Below, piece by piece: positions 26,912 to 34,512 of a stretch of DNA of 64,000 nucleotides. Numbering within the stretch: the stretch's first letter is position 1; each line of letters begins with the position of its first letter. The translations under genes and the position numbers were made by a program. The stretch is from assembly GCF_030283205.1 (NCBI RefSeq), contig NZ_JASNWF010000014.1, positions 62,001-126,000 on the forward strand, given 5' to 3'. Origin of the DNA: Actinomadura opuntiae (lineage in GTDB: Bacteria > Actinomycetota > Actinomycetes > Streptosporangiales > Streptosporangiaceae). The notes beneath the pieces were generated by a model, which saw only the letters and a program-made list of their open reading frames with translations, had not been told where the DNA came from and did no database searches.

Positions 26912-27639
26912 CGCCACTGGCGGGACCCATCCGGGTGCTGATCGCCGACGACCATCCGGTCGTCCGGCAGGGGCTGCGGACGTTTCTGAGCATCCAGGAC
27001 GACATCGAGGTCGTCGGCGAGGCCGCGGACGGCACTTCGGCCGTGACGCTGGCCGAATCGCTGGAGCCCGATATCGTGCTGATGGACCTCAAGATGCCGG
27101 GCGCCGACGGCGTGACCGCGCTGACGGAGCTGCGGGCTCGGGGAGTGGGGGCGCGGGTGCTGATCCTGACCAGCGTCACCGAGCGCGGGCACGTGCTGCC
27201 GGCGGTGCAGGCGGGCGCGGCCGGCTACCTGTACAAGGACGTGGACCCGCGCGCCCTCGTCCAGGCGATCAGGGCGGTGCACGACGGCCATGTGCTGTTC
27301 GCTCCGGACGCGGCGGAGGCGATGCTGCGCACCGGATCCGAGGGCGGGCCCGGGCGCGGGCCGGCCGACCGCGGCCTGGGCGCGCTCACCGAACGGGAAC
27401 GGGAGGTGCTGGTGCACATCGCGCGCGGCAGGTCCAACCGGGAGATCGCCCGCGCGCTCGTGGTCTCGGAGAAGACGGTCAAGACGCACGTCAGTAATCT
27501 GCTCATGAAACTGGGAGTGCAGGATCGGACGCAGGCGGCGCTGTACGCCGTCCGGCACGGCATCGGCCACGACGGCGGCCGGGACGGCGCCGGCGGGCGG
27601 GACGGTGCGGACCGGGCCGGGGAGGCCGCCCGTGAGTGA
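26908..27639 (+). CDS. NarL/LuxR-type response regulator
   Basis: A 243-residue regulator whose GTG start overlaps the kinase stop. The receiver domain has the acidic pair 'IADDHPVVRQG', phosphorylation site Asp60 in 'DIVLMDLKMPGADGV', Thr/Ser in 'ILTSV', and Lys in 'GYLYKDVDPRAL'. A LuxR-type HTH follows ('LTEREREVLVHIARGRSNRE', 'VSEKTVKTHVSNLLMKLGV'). The last about 25 residues are a Gly/Asp/Arg-rich tail. It is the cognate partner of the upstream GAF kinase. Targets are unknown; the downstream phosphatase gene starts 36 bp later and could be co-transcribed. Confidence 0.93.
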   Translation: MTPLAGPIRVLIADDHPVVRQGLRTFLSIQDDIEVVGEAADGTSAVTLAESLEPDIVLMDLKMPGADGVTALTELRARGVGARVLILTSVTERGHVLPAVQAGAAGYLYKDVDPRALVQAIRAVHDGHVLFAPDAAEAMLRTGSEGGPGRGPADRGLGALTEREREVLVHIARGRSNREIARALVVSEKTVKTHVSNLLMKLGVQDRTQAALYAVRHGIGHDGGRDGAGGRDGADRAGEAARE

Positions 27640-27675
27640 TACAACTCCTCTGACAGGATCGTCATCGAAATCGGT

Positions 27676-28467
27676 ATGAACGTAGCAATCAGGTACGCAG
27701 CAGGCAGTGACATCGGGTGCAACCGAGAGAACAACGAGGACTCGGGCTACGCCGGTGCGCGGTTGATCGCGGTCGCGGACGGCATGGGCGGCTATGCCGG
27801 CGGCGAGGTCGCGAGCTCGACCGTCATCGGCTCGCTGCGCTCGCTGGACACCGGCGCCCACGGTGACGACCTGGTCGAGAGCCTCGGCCGCGCGGTCGCG
27901 GAGGCCAACGAGAAGCTCCGCATCGTCCGCGAGGAGCGGCCCGACCTGAGCCGGATGGGCACCACCCTGACCGCGATGCTGTGGTCGGGCGAGTCGGTGG
28001 CCCTGGCGCACATCGGCGACTCGCGCGGCTACCTGCTGCGCGACGGCGAGCTGTTCCAGATGACCCAGGACCACACGATGGACGAGCTGCTGAAGGCCGA
28101 GGCCGAGCAGGCGGGGCAGACCGCCGACCCGGCCGAGACCTCGCGGCTGTCGCACGTGCTGTACCGGGTGCTGGACGGCAGGGACGACCGCGAACCGGAC
28201 CTGCGCCTGCGCGAGGCCCGGCTCGGCGACCGCTACCTGCTGTGCTCGGACGGCCTGAGCGGCCCGGTGGAGGCGCAGCGCATCTACGAGCTGCTGTCCG
28301 CGGAGGCCGATCCGCAGCGCGCCGTCGCCGCGCTGATCGAGGAGGCCCGCGCCAACGGCGGCCCGGACAACATCACCGCGGTCGTGGCGGACGTCGTCGA
28401 GGCGGAGTACCACACCGACGCCGGCGGCCCGGTGGTCGTGGGCGCCGCCGCGTCGTCCCAGTCCTGA
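27676..28467 (+). CDS. PP2C-family Ser/Thr protein phosphatase
   Basis: A 263-residue metal-dependent phosphatase. Motifs are complete: 'CNRENNEDS' (metal Asp), 'IAVADGMGGYAGGEVAS', 'LAHIGDSRGYLLRDGEL', 'LLCSDGLSGPV' and 'GGPDNITAVVAD'. It has no TM segment, unlike PstP, so it is a soluble Stp1-like enzyme. It could reverse phosphorylation by the two Ser/Thr kinases in this window, but neither is next to it. The ATG at 27676 has a weak ribosome-binding site, and it follows a two-component pair on the same strand. Confidence 0.93.
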   Translation: MNVAIRYAAGSDIGCNRENNEDSGYAGARLIAVADGMGGYAGGEVASSTVIGSLRSLDTGAHGDDLVESLGRAVAEANEKLRIVREERPDLSRMGTTLTAMLWSGESVALAHIGDSRGYLLRDGELFQMTQDHTMDELLKAEAEQAGQTADPAETSRLSHVLYRVLDGRDDREPDLRLREARLGDRYLLCSDGLSGPVEAQRIYELLSAEADPQRAVAALIEEARANGGPDNITAVVADVVEAEYHTDAGGPVVVGAAASSQS

Positions 28468-28740
28468 CCCCGCGGCGCCCCACCGCCGCCGCGTCCGCCG
28501 CGTCCGGCGCTGCGTCCGCCGCCGCGTTCACGACTTCGCCGTGGCGCCGTCCACCGCCGTCCACGTCCGTCCACCGCCGTCCACGGCCGTGCCCGCCGGG
28601 CCTCCCGGTGCCCCGCGGAGCGATTCATGGACCGGTAACCGTAAAGCGTGCCCGCATACCTGGCGTTTTGTCCTACTCTTGCACCGAGGTGGACTCAGCA
28701 TGCCCGCGGTAACGGTCCCGTCCCGGATCGCCGCCCGGTC
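28468..28740. other. Intergenic stretch with a short direct repeat
   Basis: I find no gene here. Between about 28546 and 28592 the sequence repeats CGTCCACCGCCGTCCACG twice in tandem with a one- to two-base variation. The following 28610-28700 part is less G/C-rich than the surroundings and may carry a promoter. No terminator hairpin that I would trust follows the phosphatase gene. Confidence 0.35.
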
Positions 28741-28775
28741 TTGACCCGCCTCCGGGTGGACCCGGTATACGGGTC
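28741..28775 (+). promoter_or_regulatory. Candidate promoter with palindrome, ahead of DUF2752 gene
   Basis: TTGACC (28741-28746) and GTATAC (28765-28770) are spaced 18 bp like a housekeeping promoter. The -10 box sits in the centre of an inverted repeat GACCCG-GTATA-CGGGTC (28759-28775), so a repressor could compete with RNA polymerase there. The gene starts 33 bases later. Confidence 0.5.
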
Positions 28776-28808
28776 ACTCAGCTGTATGTCTTCGAGGCGG
28801 AGGATTCG

Positions 28809-29258
28809 TTGGGGGGAGCGCCCGGGGCGGCGGCCGCCGGAGCACCGGACGGTGCGCTCGGCAGGCTCGTCAGCCGGACCCTCACCGCAGCGCGGCACGG
28901 CCCGCGGGGCGCGATGCTGCGCGTTGCGGCGATGGCCGTTGCGGCCGTCGGCGTCTCATGGATCCACCGCCTCCACGACCCCGGCGTGCTCTGCCCCTGG
29001 CGGGCGCTCACCGGTCTCCCGTGTCCCCTGTGCGGGGGGACCACCGTGTTCGTCGAGCTCGGCGCGGGCCGTCCGGTCCGCGGCGCGCTGGCGAACCCGC
29101 TGGCCCTGACCGGTGCGATCGCCGTCGCCCTCGCCCCGCTGGGGCTCGGGGGACGGTGGTGGGCACTCCAGCCGAAGACCCGTGCCCGCATGCTCGGCAC
29201 CGCCCTCGCCGGGTCGGAGCTGTGGCAGCTCGTCCGGTTCGGTGTTCTGCGGGTTTGA
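28809..29258 (+). CDS. DUF2752 membrane protein
   Basis: A 149-residue protein with the DUF2752 core 'DPGVLCPWRALTGLPCPLCG' followed by 'GTTVFVELGAGRPVRGALANPLAL' (core CPxC-type Cys motif near residue 75). There is a preceding TM (about 38-52) and a following one (about 98-118). Function is unknown; family members are small bacterial membrane proteins with conserved Cys. The TTG start has CGGAGG five bases upstream, and it lies just after a good promoter. An RDD protein gene follows, a pairing I recall from other actinobacteria. Confidence 0.82.
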   Translation: MGGAPGAAAAGAPDGALGRLVSRTLTAARHGPRGAMLRVAAMAVAAVGVSWIHRLHDPGVLCPWRALTGLPCPLCGGTTVFVELGAGRPVRGALANPLALTGAIAVALAPLGLGGRWWALQPKTRARMLGTALAGSELWQLVRFGVLRV

Positions 29259-29346
29259 GCCGCGGTCGATCGTCGGTCAGACTTGCGGAGCCCTCCGGGT
29301 CCGGCGGGCGTCACATATCCACAGGGTCAATCAATAAGGAGCAAGT

Positions 29347-30075
29347 GTGGGTAACCCCTACGACCCGTACGGTCAGCAGCCGGGCTACGGGCAACAGCAG
29401 CCCGGGTACGGGCAGCAGCAGCCTGGCTACGGCCAGCCCCCCGCCCAGCCGGGCTACGGCCAGCCCCAGCCCGGGTACGGCCAGCCGCCGGCGCAGCCGA
29501 ACTACGGCCAGCCGTCGGCCCAGCCGAACTACGGCCAGCCCGCCGCGCAGCCCGGGTACGGCCAGCCGCCCGCGGCGCAGCCGGCCTACGGCGGCCCGCC
29601 GGCCCCCGCGCAGCCGGGCTACCAGGAGGTGCACCACCACCACTACGGCTCGACCGGGCAGCTGGCCCAGTGGGGCCCGCGCGCCGGCGGCTTCATCATC
29701 GACTACCTGATCGCCGTGGTCCCGTTCTTCGTGCTCTGGCTGCTGGGCAACCTGCTGGCGAGCGCGGGCAGCGGCGCCGCCGTCCTCGGCGTGCTGTTCA
29801 TGGTGATCGGCATCGGCATCTGGATCGGCGCCTTCCTGTGGATCTGCTACCAGGAGGGCACCACCGGCCAGTCCATCGGCAAGCGCCAGATGGGCATCCG
29901 GCTGGTCAGCGCGCAGACCGGCCAGCCGATCGGCTTCGGCATGGCCTTCGTCCGCAAGCTGGCGCACATCCTCGACGGCGCGGTGTGCTACCTCGGCTAC
30001 CTGTGGCCGCTGTGGGACGAGCGCAAGCAGACCTTCGCCGACAAGGTCGTCGGCACCCTCGTGGTCCGCAGCTGA
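29347..30075 (+). CDS. RDD-family membrane protein with Gly-Tyr-Gly-Gln-Pro repeats
   Basis: A 242-residue protein. The first 95 residues are about a dozen imperfect PGYGQP(Q/P) repeats ending in 'EVHHHHYG', a low-complexity, prion-like cytoplasmic tail. The RDD domain follows: TM1 about 115-137 ('IDYLIAVVPFFVLWLL'), TM2 about 145-170, 'YQEGTTGQSIGKRQMGIRLV', and a last amphipathic or TM region with 'LDGAVCYLGYLWPLWDERKQ' ahead of 'TFADKVVGT'. The Arg/Asp positions that name RDD are present. GTG start with AAGGAG upstream. RDD proteins have varied or unknown transport roles. Confidence 0.87.
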   Translation: MGNPYDPYGQQPGYGQQQPGYGQQQPGYGQPPAQPGYGQPQPGYGQPPAQPNYGQPSAQPNYGQPAAQPGYGQPPAAQPAYGGPPAPAQPGYQEVHHHHYGSTGQLAQWGPRAGGFIIDYLIAVVPFFVLWLLGNLLASAGSGAAVLGVLFMVIGIGIWIGAFLWICYQEGTTGQSIGKRQMGIRLVSAQTGQPIGFGMAFVRKLAHILDGAVCYLGYLWPLWDERKQTFADKVVGTLVVRS

Positions 30076-30100
30076 ACGAGCGCGACCCGGGCAGGCATTG

Positions 30101-30140
30101 AGCGGGGCGTCCCTCCGGGGGCGTCCCGCTTCCCTTTTGG
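30101..30140 (+). terminator. Intrinsic terminator after RDD gene
   Basis: A 13-bp stem (30101-30113 with 30118-30130, two G-U pairs) closed by a TCCG tetraloop, followed by TCCCTTTT. It lies 25 bp after the RDD stop and before a convergent gene. Confidence 0.88.
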
Positions 30141-30157
30141 CACGTTCTCAGCGCCGT

Positions 30158-30913
30158 CTAGGGGACGGGGTCGAACGCGCTGTTGCACGCGGCGACCAGG
30201 GCCCGCCGCACGGCCCGGTCCAGCAGCCGCAGCGCCTCGCCGCGGCGGCGCATCTGGTCGGCGGTGAGGCCGCGCTCGTCCATCCGCCGCGCCAGGTCCA
30301 CGACCATGGACAGCCGCGTCGCGAGCGCCGCCACCCGGTGCGCGCGCGGCGGGTAGCCGGGGGCCAGCGGATGGCCGCCGCGCTCCGGGTCGCGCAGGTC
30401 GACCAGCGCGTCGGCGATCTCCGGCGGCACGCCGGACACGTCGTCCACGGTCAGCAGCGCCTCGGTCGCGTCCCGCATCGCCAGCGTCAGCTGCCGGTCG
30501 GCGTCGGCGAGGCCCGGCACGTCCGGCGGGTTCGCGGACGCGTCGTGCGTCGTCCAGCGCACCCCCACGTAGGACGAGCCGCGCCGGTCCTCCTCGGGGA
30601 CCAGCCCGATCGCCCGGTCGCCGAGCAGCGCGACGACCGCCGCGCCGGCGTCGATCGCGGTCCGGTTGAACCCGGCGGGACCGGTCAGCCCGAGCGGGTC
30701 GCCCGGCTCGGGCAGCGCCAGCCGCAGCGCGGTCAGCCCGCCGACCCGCAGGTCGCCGAGCCCGCGGCGCAGCGTCACCTCGGCGGGCTCGCCGCCGAGG
30801 ATCTGCGGGCCGGCCGCCCTCTCGACCGCGTCCACCGCCTCGTCCAGGCCGACGCTCCCGGTCAGCCACGCATTGCCCCACGCGACCAGCGCGGTCGCCA
30901 CGTCCTTGCTCAT
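30158..30913 (-). CDS. Conserved hypothetical protein
   Basis: A 251-residue soluble protein I do not recognise by function. It is rich in Leu/Ala/Arg with no TM or signal peptide. Parts look like a helical, two-lobed fold ('VATALVAWGNAWLTGSVGLD', 'AGFNRTAIDAGAAVVALLGD', 'HRVAALATRLSMVVDLARRM'). Codon bias is typical and comparable proteins sit near DUF2752/RDD genes in other actinobacteria, so it is real. ATG 30913 chosen; GTG 30925 adds four residues. It is divergent from the ABC ATPase gene. Confidence 0.75.
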   Translation of the reverse strand: MSKDVATALVAWGNAWLTGSVGLDEAVDAVERAAGPQILGGEPAEVTLRRGLGDLRVGGLTALRLALPEPGDPLGLTGPAGFNRTAIDAGAAVVALLGDRAIGLVPEEDRRGSSYVGVRWTTHDASANPPDVPGLADADRQLTLAMRDATEALLTVDDVSGVPPEIADALVDLRDPERGGHPLAPGYPPRAHRVAALATRLSMVVDLARRMDERGLTADQMRRRGEALRLLDRAVRRALVAACNSAFDPVP

Positions 30914-31012
30914 CCCGTCCAACACTCCCCAATGGGCATGCGATCCACCATAAGCGCTCGGATCGCCTGTGCCATCGGCCCCGCGGGACGTTCCCTGCTA
31001 CCCCCGGCGGCC

Positions 31013-31041
31013 GGGGCGGGGAGCCGGGGGGCGGGGGAGGG
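31013..31041 (+). other. G-quadruplex-type motif
   Basis: Five G runs (4, 4, 6, 5 and 3 G) separated by loops of 1, 4, 1 and 1 bases fit the canonical G4 pattern on the plus strand. It lies in the divergent promoter gap, 90 bases before the ABC ATPase start. A palindrome CGGACCGGTCCG sits at 31072-31083 between the motif and the gene. Confidence 0.55.
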
Positions 31042-31128
31042 CCGGCATCGCATAGGTTCTTTCCTGGAGAACGGACCGGTCCGGACCGGGACCGGTGGGA
31101 TCACCGGGATTGGGGACGAAGGCGCGCG

Positions 31129-31917
31129 ATGGCCGGCGAGGTACTTCAGCTCCGCGGAGTCGGGGTCAGGCGCGGGGGCTCGGCCCTGCTGCGCGATGTC
31201 ACGTGGACGGTGAACGAGGGCGAGCGGTGGGTGGTCGTCGGCCCCAACGGGGCGGGCAAGACCACGCTGCTGCAGGTCGCCGCCGCGATGATGCACCCCA
31301 CCGAGGGCTCGGTGGAGATCCTGGAGGAGGAGCTCGGCCGCACCGACGTGTTCGAGCTGCGCCCGCGCATCGGGCTGGCGAGCACCGCGCTCGCCGAGAA
31401 GGTGCCGGCCGGCGAGAAGGTCATCGACCTGGTGCTGACCGCGTCGTACGCGATCCTCGGCCGCTGGCAGGAGGAGTACGACTCCACCGACGTCAGCCGC
31501 GCCGTCGCGCTGCTGGACGCGCTCGGCTGCGCCGAGCTGATGAGCCGGACGTTCACCACGCTGTCGGAGGGCGAGCGCAAGCGGGTGCAGATCGCCCGCG
31601 CGCTGATGCCCGACCCGGAGCTGCTGCTGCTGGACGAGCCCGCCGCGGGCCTCGACCTCGGCGGCCGCGAGGACCTGGTCGCCCGGCTCGGCGCGCTCGC
31701 CGACGACCCGACGGCGCCGACGATGGTCCTGGTGACCCATCACGTCGAGGAGGTCCCGGACGGGTTCACGCACGCGCTGCTGCTGCGCAGGGGCGAGCTC
31801 GTCGCGCAGGGCAAGGTCGACGAGGTGTTCACTCCCGAGCATCTGACGGCCTGCTTCGGGCTGCCGCTGTCGATCGAGCGGCAGAACGGCCGCTGGTACG
31901 CGCGCGCCGTCCGCTGA
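31129..31917 (+). CDS. ABC transporter ATP-binding protein
   Basis: A 262-residue ABC ATPase with Walker A 'GPNGAGKTTLL' (about 39-49), signature 'LSEGERKRVQIARAL' (about 146), Walker B 'LLLLDEPAAGLD', and switch His in 'LVTHHVEEV'. Full-length single domain, no TM. The sequence resembles the ModF/YlmA-like soluble ATPases that often lack an adjacent permease, and indeed no permease gene is next to it. It may be a regulator-type or orphan ATPase. The ATG at 31129 follows GGGGACGAAGG. It ends in a hairpin terminator. Confidence 0.88.
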   Translation: MAGEVLQLRGVGVRRGGSALLRDVTWTVNEGERWVVVGPNGAGKTTLLQVAAAMMHPTEGSVEILEEELGRTDVFELRPRIGLASTALAEKVPAGEKVIDLVLTASYAILGRWQEEYDSTDVSRAVALLDALGCAELMSRTFTTLSEGERKRVQIARALMPDPELLLLDEPAAGLDLGGREDLVARLGALADDPTAPTMVLVTHHVEEVPDGFTHALLLRRGELVAQGKVDEVFTPEHLTACFGLPLSIERQNGRWYARAVR

Positions 31918-31918
31918 C

Positions 31919-31944
31919 CCGGGCCGTCCCCCGGCCCGGCCTTT
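31919..31944 (+). terminator. Terminator after ABC ATPase gene
   Basis: CCGGGCCG pairs with CGGCCCGG across a 5-base loop right behind the stop codon (31915-31917) and is followed by CCTTTCC. Confidence 0.75.
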
Positions 31945-32050
31945 CCGGATCAACCGCCACGGAACCGCCACCCCCATTAGCGTCCTGAGCTGCGCTGTCC
32001 CTACCATCATGAGCGCCGTTGCGAATCTCTAGCTCTGGGATGGGGCGCTC

Positions 32051-32824
32051 TTGAACCTGCTGGACGCGGCCGCGGTGTTCGCGGCCGGGGTCGCCGCCGG
32101 AGGCATCAACACGGTCGTGGGCTCGGGTTCCCTGATCACGTTCCCGACGCTGGTGGCGCTCGGGTACGTGCCCGTGGTGGCGAACGTGTCCAACAACATC
32201 GGCCTCGTCCCCGGCGGGGTGACCGGCGCCTACGGGTACCGCGCCGAGCTGCGGGGGCAGCGCTCCCGGCTGCTGCGGCTCGGCAGCGCGTCGCTGATCG
32301 GCGCGGTGATCGGGGCGCTGCTGCTGCTCGGGCTGCCCGCGTCGGCGTTCAAGTTCATCGTCCCGATCCTGATCGTGATCGCGCTGGTGCTGGTCGTGGT
32401 CCAGCCGCGGCTGCAGAAATGGATCCGCGAGCGCCGCGAGGACGGCGGCGGCCATGCGCACGGCGGCCCGTGGCTGTGGATCGGCGTGCTGCTTGCGGGG
32501 ATGTACGGCGGCTACTTCGGCGCCGCGCAGGGCATCATCCTCATCGCGCTGCTCGGCATCATGCTGGACGACGACCTGCAGCGGCTGAACGCGAGCAAGA
32601 ACGTGCTGTCGGCGATCGTCAACGGCACGGCGGCGATCCTGTTCATCCTCACCTGGCTGTTCTCCGACACCGGCATCGACTGGTGGGCGGTGCTGCTGAT
32701 CGCGGCCGGATCCACGGTCGGCGGGTTCCTCGGCGCGAAAGTGGGACGCCGCATCCCGCCGCTCGTCCTGCGCGGCGTCATCGTGGTCGTCGGCGTCGTC
32801 GCGATCGTGAACTTGCTGCGTTAG
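32051..32824 (+). CDS. TSUP (TauE/SafE) family membrane transporter
   Basis: A 257-residue membrane protein. Both halves carry the TSUP-type Gly-rich loops: 'FAAGVAAGGINTVVGSGSLI' with 'TFPTLVALG', then 'LLAGMYGGYFGAAQGIILIA' with 'LLGIM'. There are about eight TM helices. The family exports sulfite, sulfoacetate or related anions, but the substrate here is open. The start is TTG at 32051 (GGATGGGGCGC upstream); no ATG or GTG gives a better N terminus. It is followed at once by two hairpin repeats. Confidence 0.87.
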   Translation: MNLLDAAAVFAAGVAAGGINTVVGSGSLITFPTLVALGYVPVVANVSNNIGLVPGGVTGAYGYRAELRGQRSRLLRLGSASLIGAVIGALLLLGLPASAFKFIVPILIVIALVLVVVQPRLQKWIRERREDGGGHAHGGPWLWIGVLLAGMYGGYFGAAQGIILIALLGIMLDDDLQRLNASKNVLSAIVNGTAAILFILTWLFSDTGIDWWAVLLIAAGSTVGGFLGAKVGRRIPPLVLRGVIVVVGVVAIVNLLR

Positions 32825-32857
32825 CCCAGGGGGCGCCCCCCTGGAACCCCCGTCACG

Positions 32858-32913
32858 ACCGAGAGCCTGTTTCGCCACTCCGCTGGCGCTCCGTGGCGAA
32901 ACAGGCTCTCGGT
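32858..32913. repeat. Perfect 21-bp inverted repeat (extragenic palindrome)
   Basis: The left arm 32858-32878 and right arm 32893-32913 are exact reverse complements over 21 bases (they include GAGAGCCTGTTTCGCCAC), with a 14-base loop. It lies 34 bp after the TSUP stop, so it can terminate that transcript. The arm length and lack of a T tract look more like an extragenic palindromic repeat. Confidence 0.85.
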
Positions 32914-32916
32914 CGG

Positions 32917-32963
32917 CGGGCAGGCCCGCTGCGCTCGCTGCGCTCGCTCCGCGTGCCTGCCCG
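32917..32963. repeat. Second hairpin with GCTGCGCTC direct repeats
   Basis: CGGGCAGGC (32917-32925) pairs with GCCTGCCCG (32955-32963). Between them lies CTGCGCTCGCTGCGCTCGCT, a direct repeat of an 9-10 base unit. A related but inverted block (AGCGAGCGCAGCG) recurs near 34460, so these belong to a dispersed repeat type. Confidence 0.7.
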
Positions 32964-32979
32964 TGGCGGTGGCTGAGGT

Positions 32980-33228
32980 TCAGGGGGGTGGGGCGGGGGT
33001 GTCGGGGTGGGCGTCGGCGTTGGGGTACTCGACCAGGGCCAGGACGCGGCTGGCCATGAACCGGGCCGTGCGGACCGGGGTGCCGGTGCGGGTGACCTCG
33101 CTGACCTCCACCACGCCGCGCCGGGTCGCGACCTCCACCCGGCGGCCCGCCCGGGCGGCCACCACCTCGTAGGTCCGGGTTCCCTCGCCGCCGGCGTCGA
33201 TCACGATCTCGACCCTGTCGCCCTTCAT
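32980..33228 (-). CDS. Small conserved hypothetical protein
   Basis: An 82-residue acidic/basic beta-rich protein: 'MKGDRVEIVIDAGGEGTRTY', 'VEVATRRGVVEVSEVTRTGT', ending in a Pro-rich tail. No TM or signal peptide. It looks like a small SH3-like or single-sheet fold, and I recall similar orphan proteins in related genomes, but function is unknown. The ATG is followed by typical codon use, and an A/T-rich block at 33255-33275 upstream is a plausible promoter. Confidence 0.65.
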   Translation of the reverse strand: MKGDRVEIVIDAGGEGTRTYEVVAARAGRRVEVATRRGVVEVSEVTRTGTPVRTARFMASRVLALVEYPNADAHPDTPAPPP

Positions 33229-33318
33229 CGGCGCGACCCTCCGATCGTCGAACGTATATTCGACTTATACCCCGAACGGGGCCCCGCGAACCGCCGCGAA
33301 ACGGGCGGAAAGCGCTGG

Positions 33319-34236
33319 TCAGCCCAGCGGGCGGACCTGGACGACGCCGTCGGTGACGCGGGTCTCGAAGAAGGGCTGGCGGGCGGTGGCGGGGCCGTGC
33401 ACGACCGAGCCGTCGCGGACCCGGAACGTGCTGCCGTGCCACGGGCAGACGACGCAGGTGTCGGCGTTGTCGTCGGTGACGATGCGGCCCTGGTGCAGCG
33501 GCCCGGCGAGGTGGCTGCAGCGGTCGGCGAGCACGTTGATCTCGTCGCCCTCGCGCAGCACGAACAGGCTGATGTAGCCGAGGCGGCGGTGCACCGGCCA
33601 GCCGTCGGGGAGCTCGTCGGCGGCGCACAGGTCGTGCCAGCCGGTGGTGACGAGGTGGGAGGTCTGGTCGGCGTGGCTGGCGCCGGCGGCCTGCCGGAAC
33701 GCCAGGTGGCCGCCGAGGTAGGTGCCGCCGAGCAGGACGGTGAGCCCGGCGAACCCGAAGGCCTTCCCTGCGCCGTCGCGTCCCTGGTAGCGGGCGGCGA
33801 GGGACGCCGAGTACAGCATGCTCGCGGTGGCGGTCGCGGACGCGTGCACCAGCCCGACGCGCTGCTGCTCGCGGTGCAGGGCCGACCAGTCGGCGATGCC
33901 GGTGAGGACGGTCGGGACGGCCCCGGCGAGCCCGGCGGCGACGAGCGTCTGCGACGCGCGCGCCGTTCCCGGCATGAGGTCGAGGATCGCCGACGACATC
34001 CAGCAGCCGATCGGGACGTCGGTGAGCGGTGTGTGCGCGGGGTGCCCGAACGGGACGCCGTGCAGGGTGTCCTTCAGCGGACCGGGGCGGAGGGTTCGGC
34101 GCACGGCGTTCGAGAGCACCCGGATGGTGCGGTCGAGTCCGCGCGCGTGCTCCAGGGTCTCCGTCGCGTCCGCCAGCCGCTGCGACGCCTGCGCCCGTGC
34201 TCCGCGCCGGAAGATGTTGCTCGACCGCCGGTTCAT
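33319..34236 (-). CDS. DUF2231 membrane domain fused to Rieske [2Fe-2S] domain
   Basis: A 305-residue fusion. The N-terminal about 190 residues are a DUF2231-like four-TM module ('HGVPFGHPAHTPLTDVPIGC', 'LTGIADWSALHREQQRVGLVH'). The C-terminal about 110 residues are a Rieske domain with both ligand boxes, 'CSHLAGPLHQG' and 'CVVCPWHGSTF'. The protein probably receives or passes electrons at the membrane; the partner is unknown. A molybdopterin oxidoreductase gene follows on the same strand 280 bp away in the order of transcription upstream, making an electron-transfer link possible but unproved. GGGAGGGAC precedes the ATG. Confidence 0.88.
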   Translation of the reverse strand: MNRRSSNIFRRGARAQASQRLADATETLEHARGLDRTIRVLSNAVRRTLRPGPLKDTLHGVPFGHPAHTPLTDVPIGCWMSSAILDLMPGTARASQTLVAAGLAGAVPTVLTGIADWSALHREQQRVGLVHASATATASMLYSASLAARYQGRDGAGKAFGFAGLTVLLGGTYLGGHLAFRQAAGASHADQTSHLVTTGWHDLCAADELPDGWPVHRRLGYISLFVLREGDEINVLADRCSHLAGPLHQGRIVTDDNADTCVVCPWHGSTFRVRDGSVVHGPATARQPFFETRVTDGVVQVRPLG

Positions 34237-34445
34237 GTCCCTCCCTCGGGTGCGTGCAGCCGGACCGCGCGAGGCGGCGCCCGGACCCATCGGTTCCGTC
34301 CGGCCGCCCGGTTAGAGACGGCCGTAATGGGACGCTCGGTTGCGAGGTTAGTCGATCCCCCATAGGACGTTCGAGGCGGCCCGAGCCGCCCGCGGCGAGG
34401 GATACCTACCTGGACATGCCGGGGCTAAACACATCGTTCACGGGC

Positions 34446-34490
34446 GTGCACGCGCAGCGAGCGCAGCGTGCGGAACGAGCGGAGCGGCCG
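34446..34490. repeat. Dispersed AGCGAGCGCAGCG repeat copy
   Basis: In the 276-bp gap before the molybdopterin oxidoreductase (34237-34512) the block CACGCGCAGCGAGCGCAGCG continues into GAACGAGCGGAGCGGCC. It is an imperfect direct repeat and the inverted relative of the one at 32926-32950; both are flanked by ACAGGCT. A small hairpin GGCGGC-CCGA-GCCGCC lies at 34375-34390. No gene is visible in this gap. Confidence 0.5.
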
Positions 34491-34512
34491 ACGAACAGGC
34501 TGGGGAGCCCGC

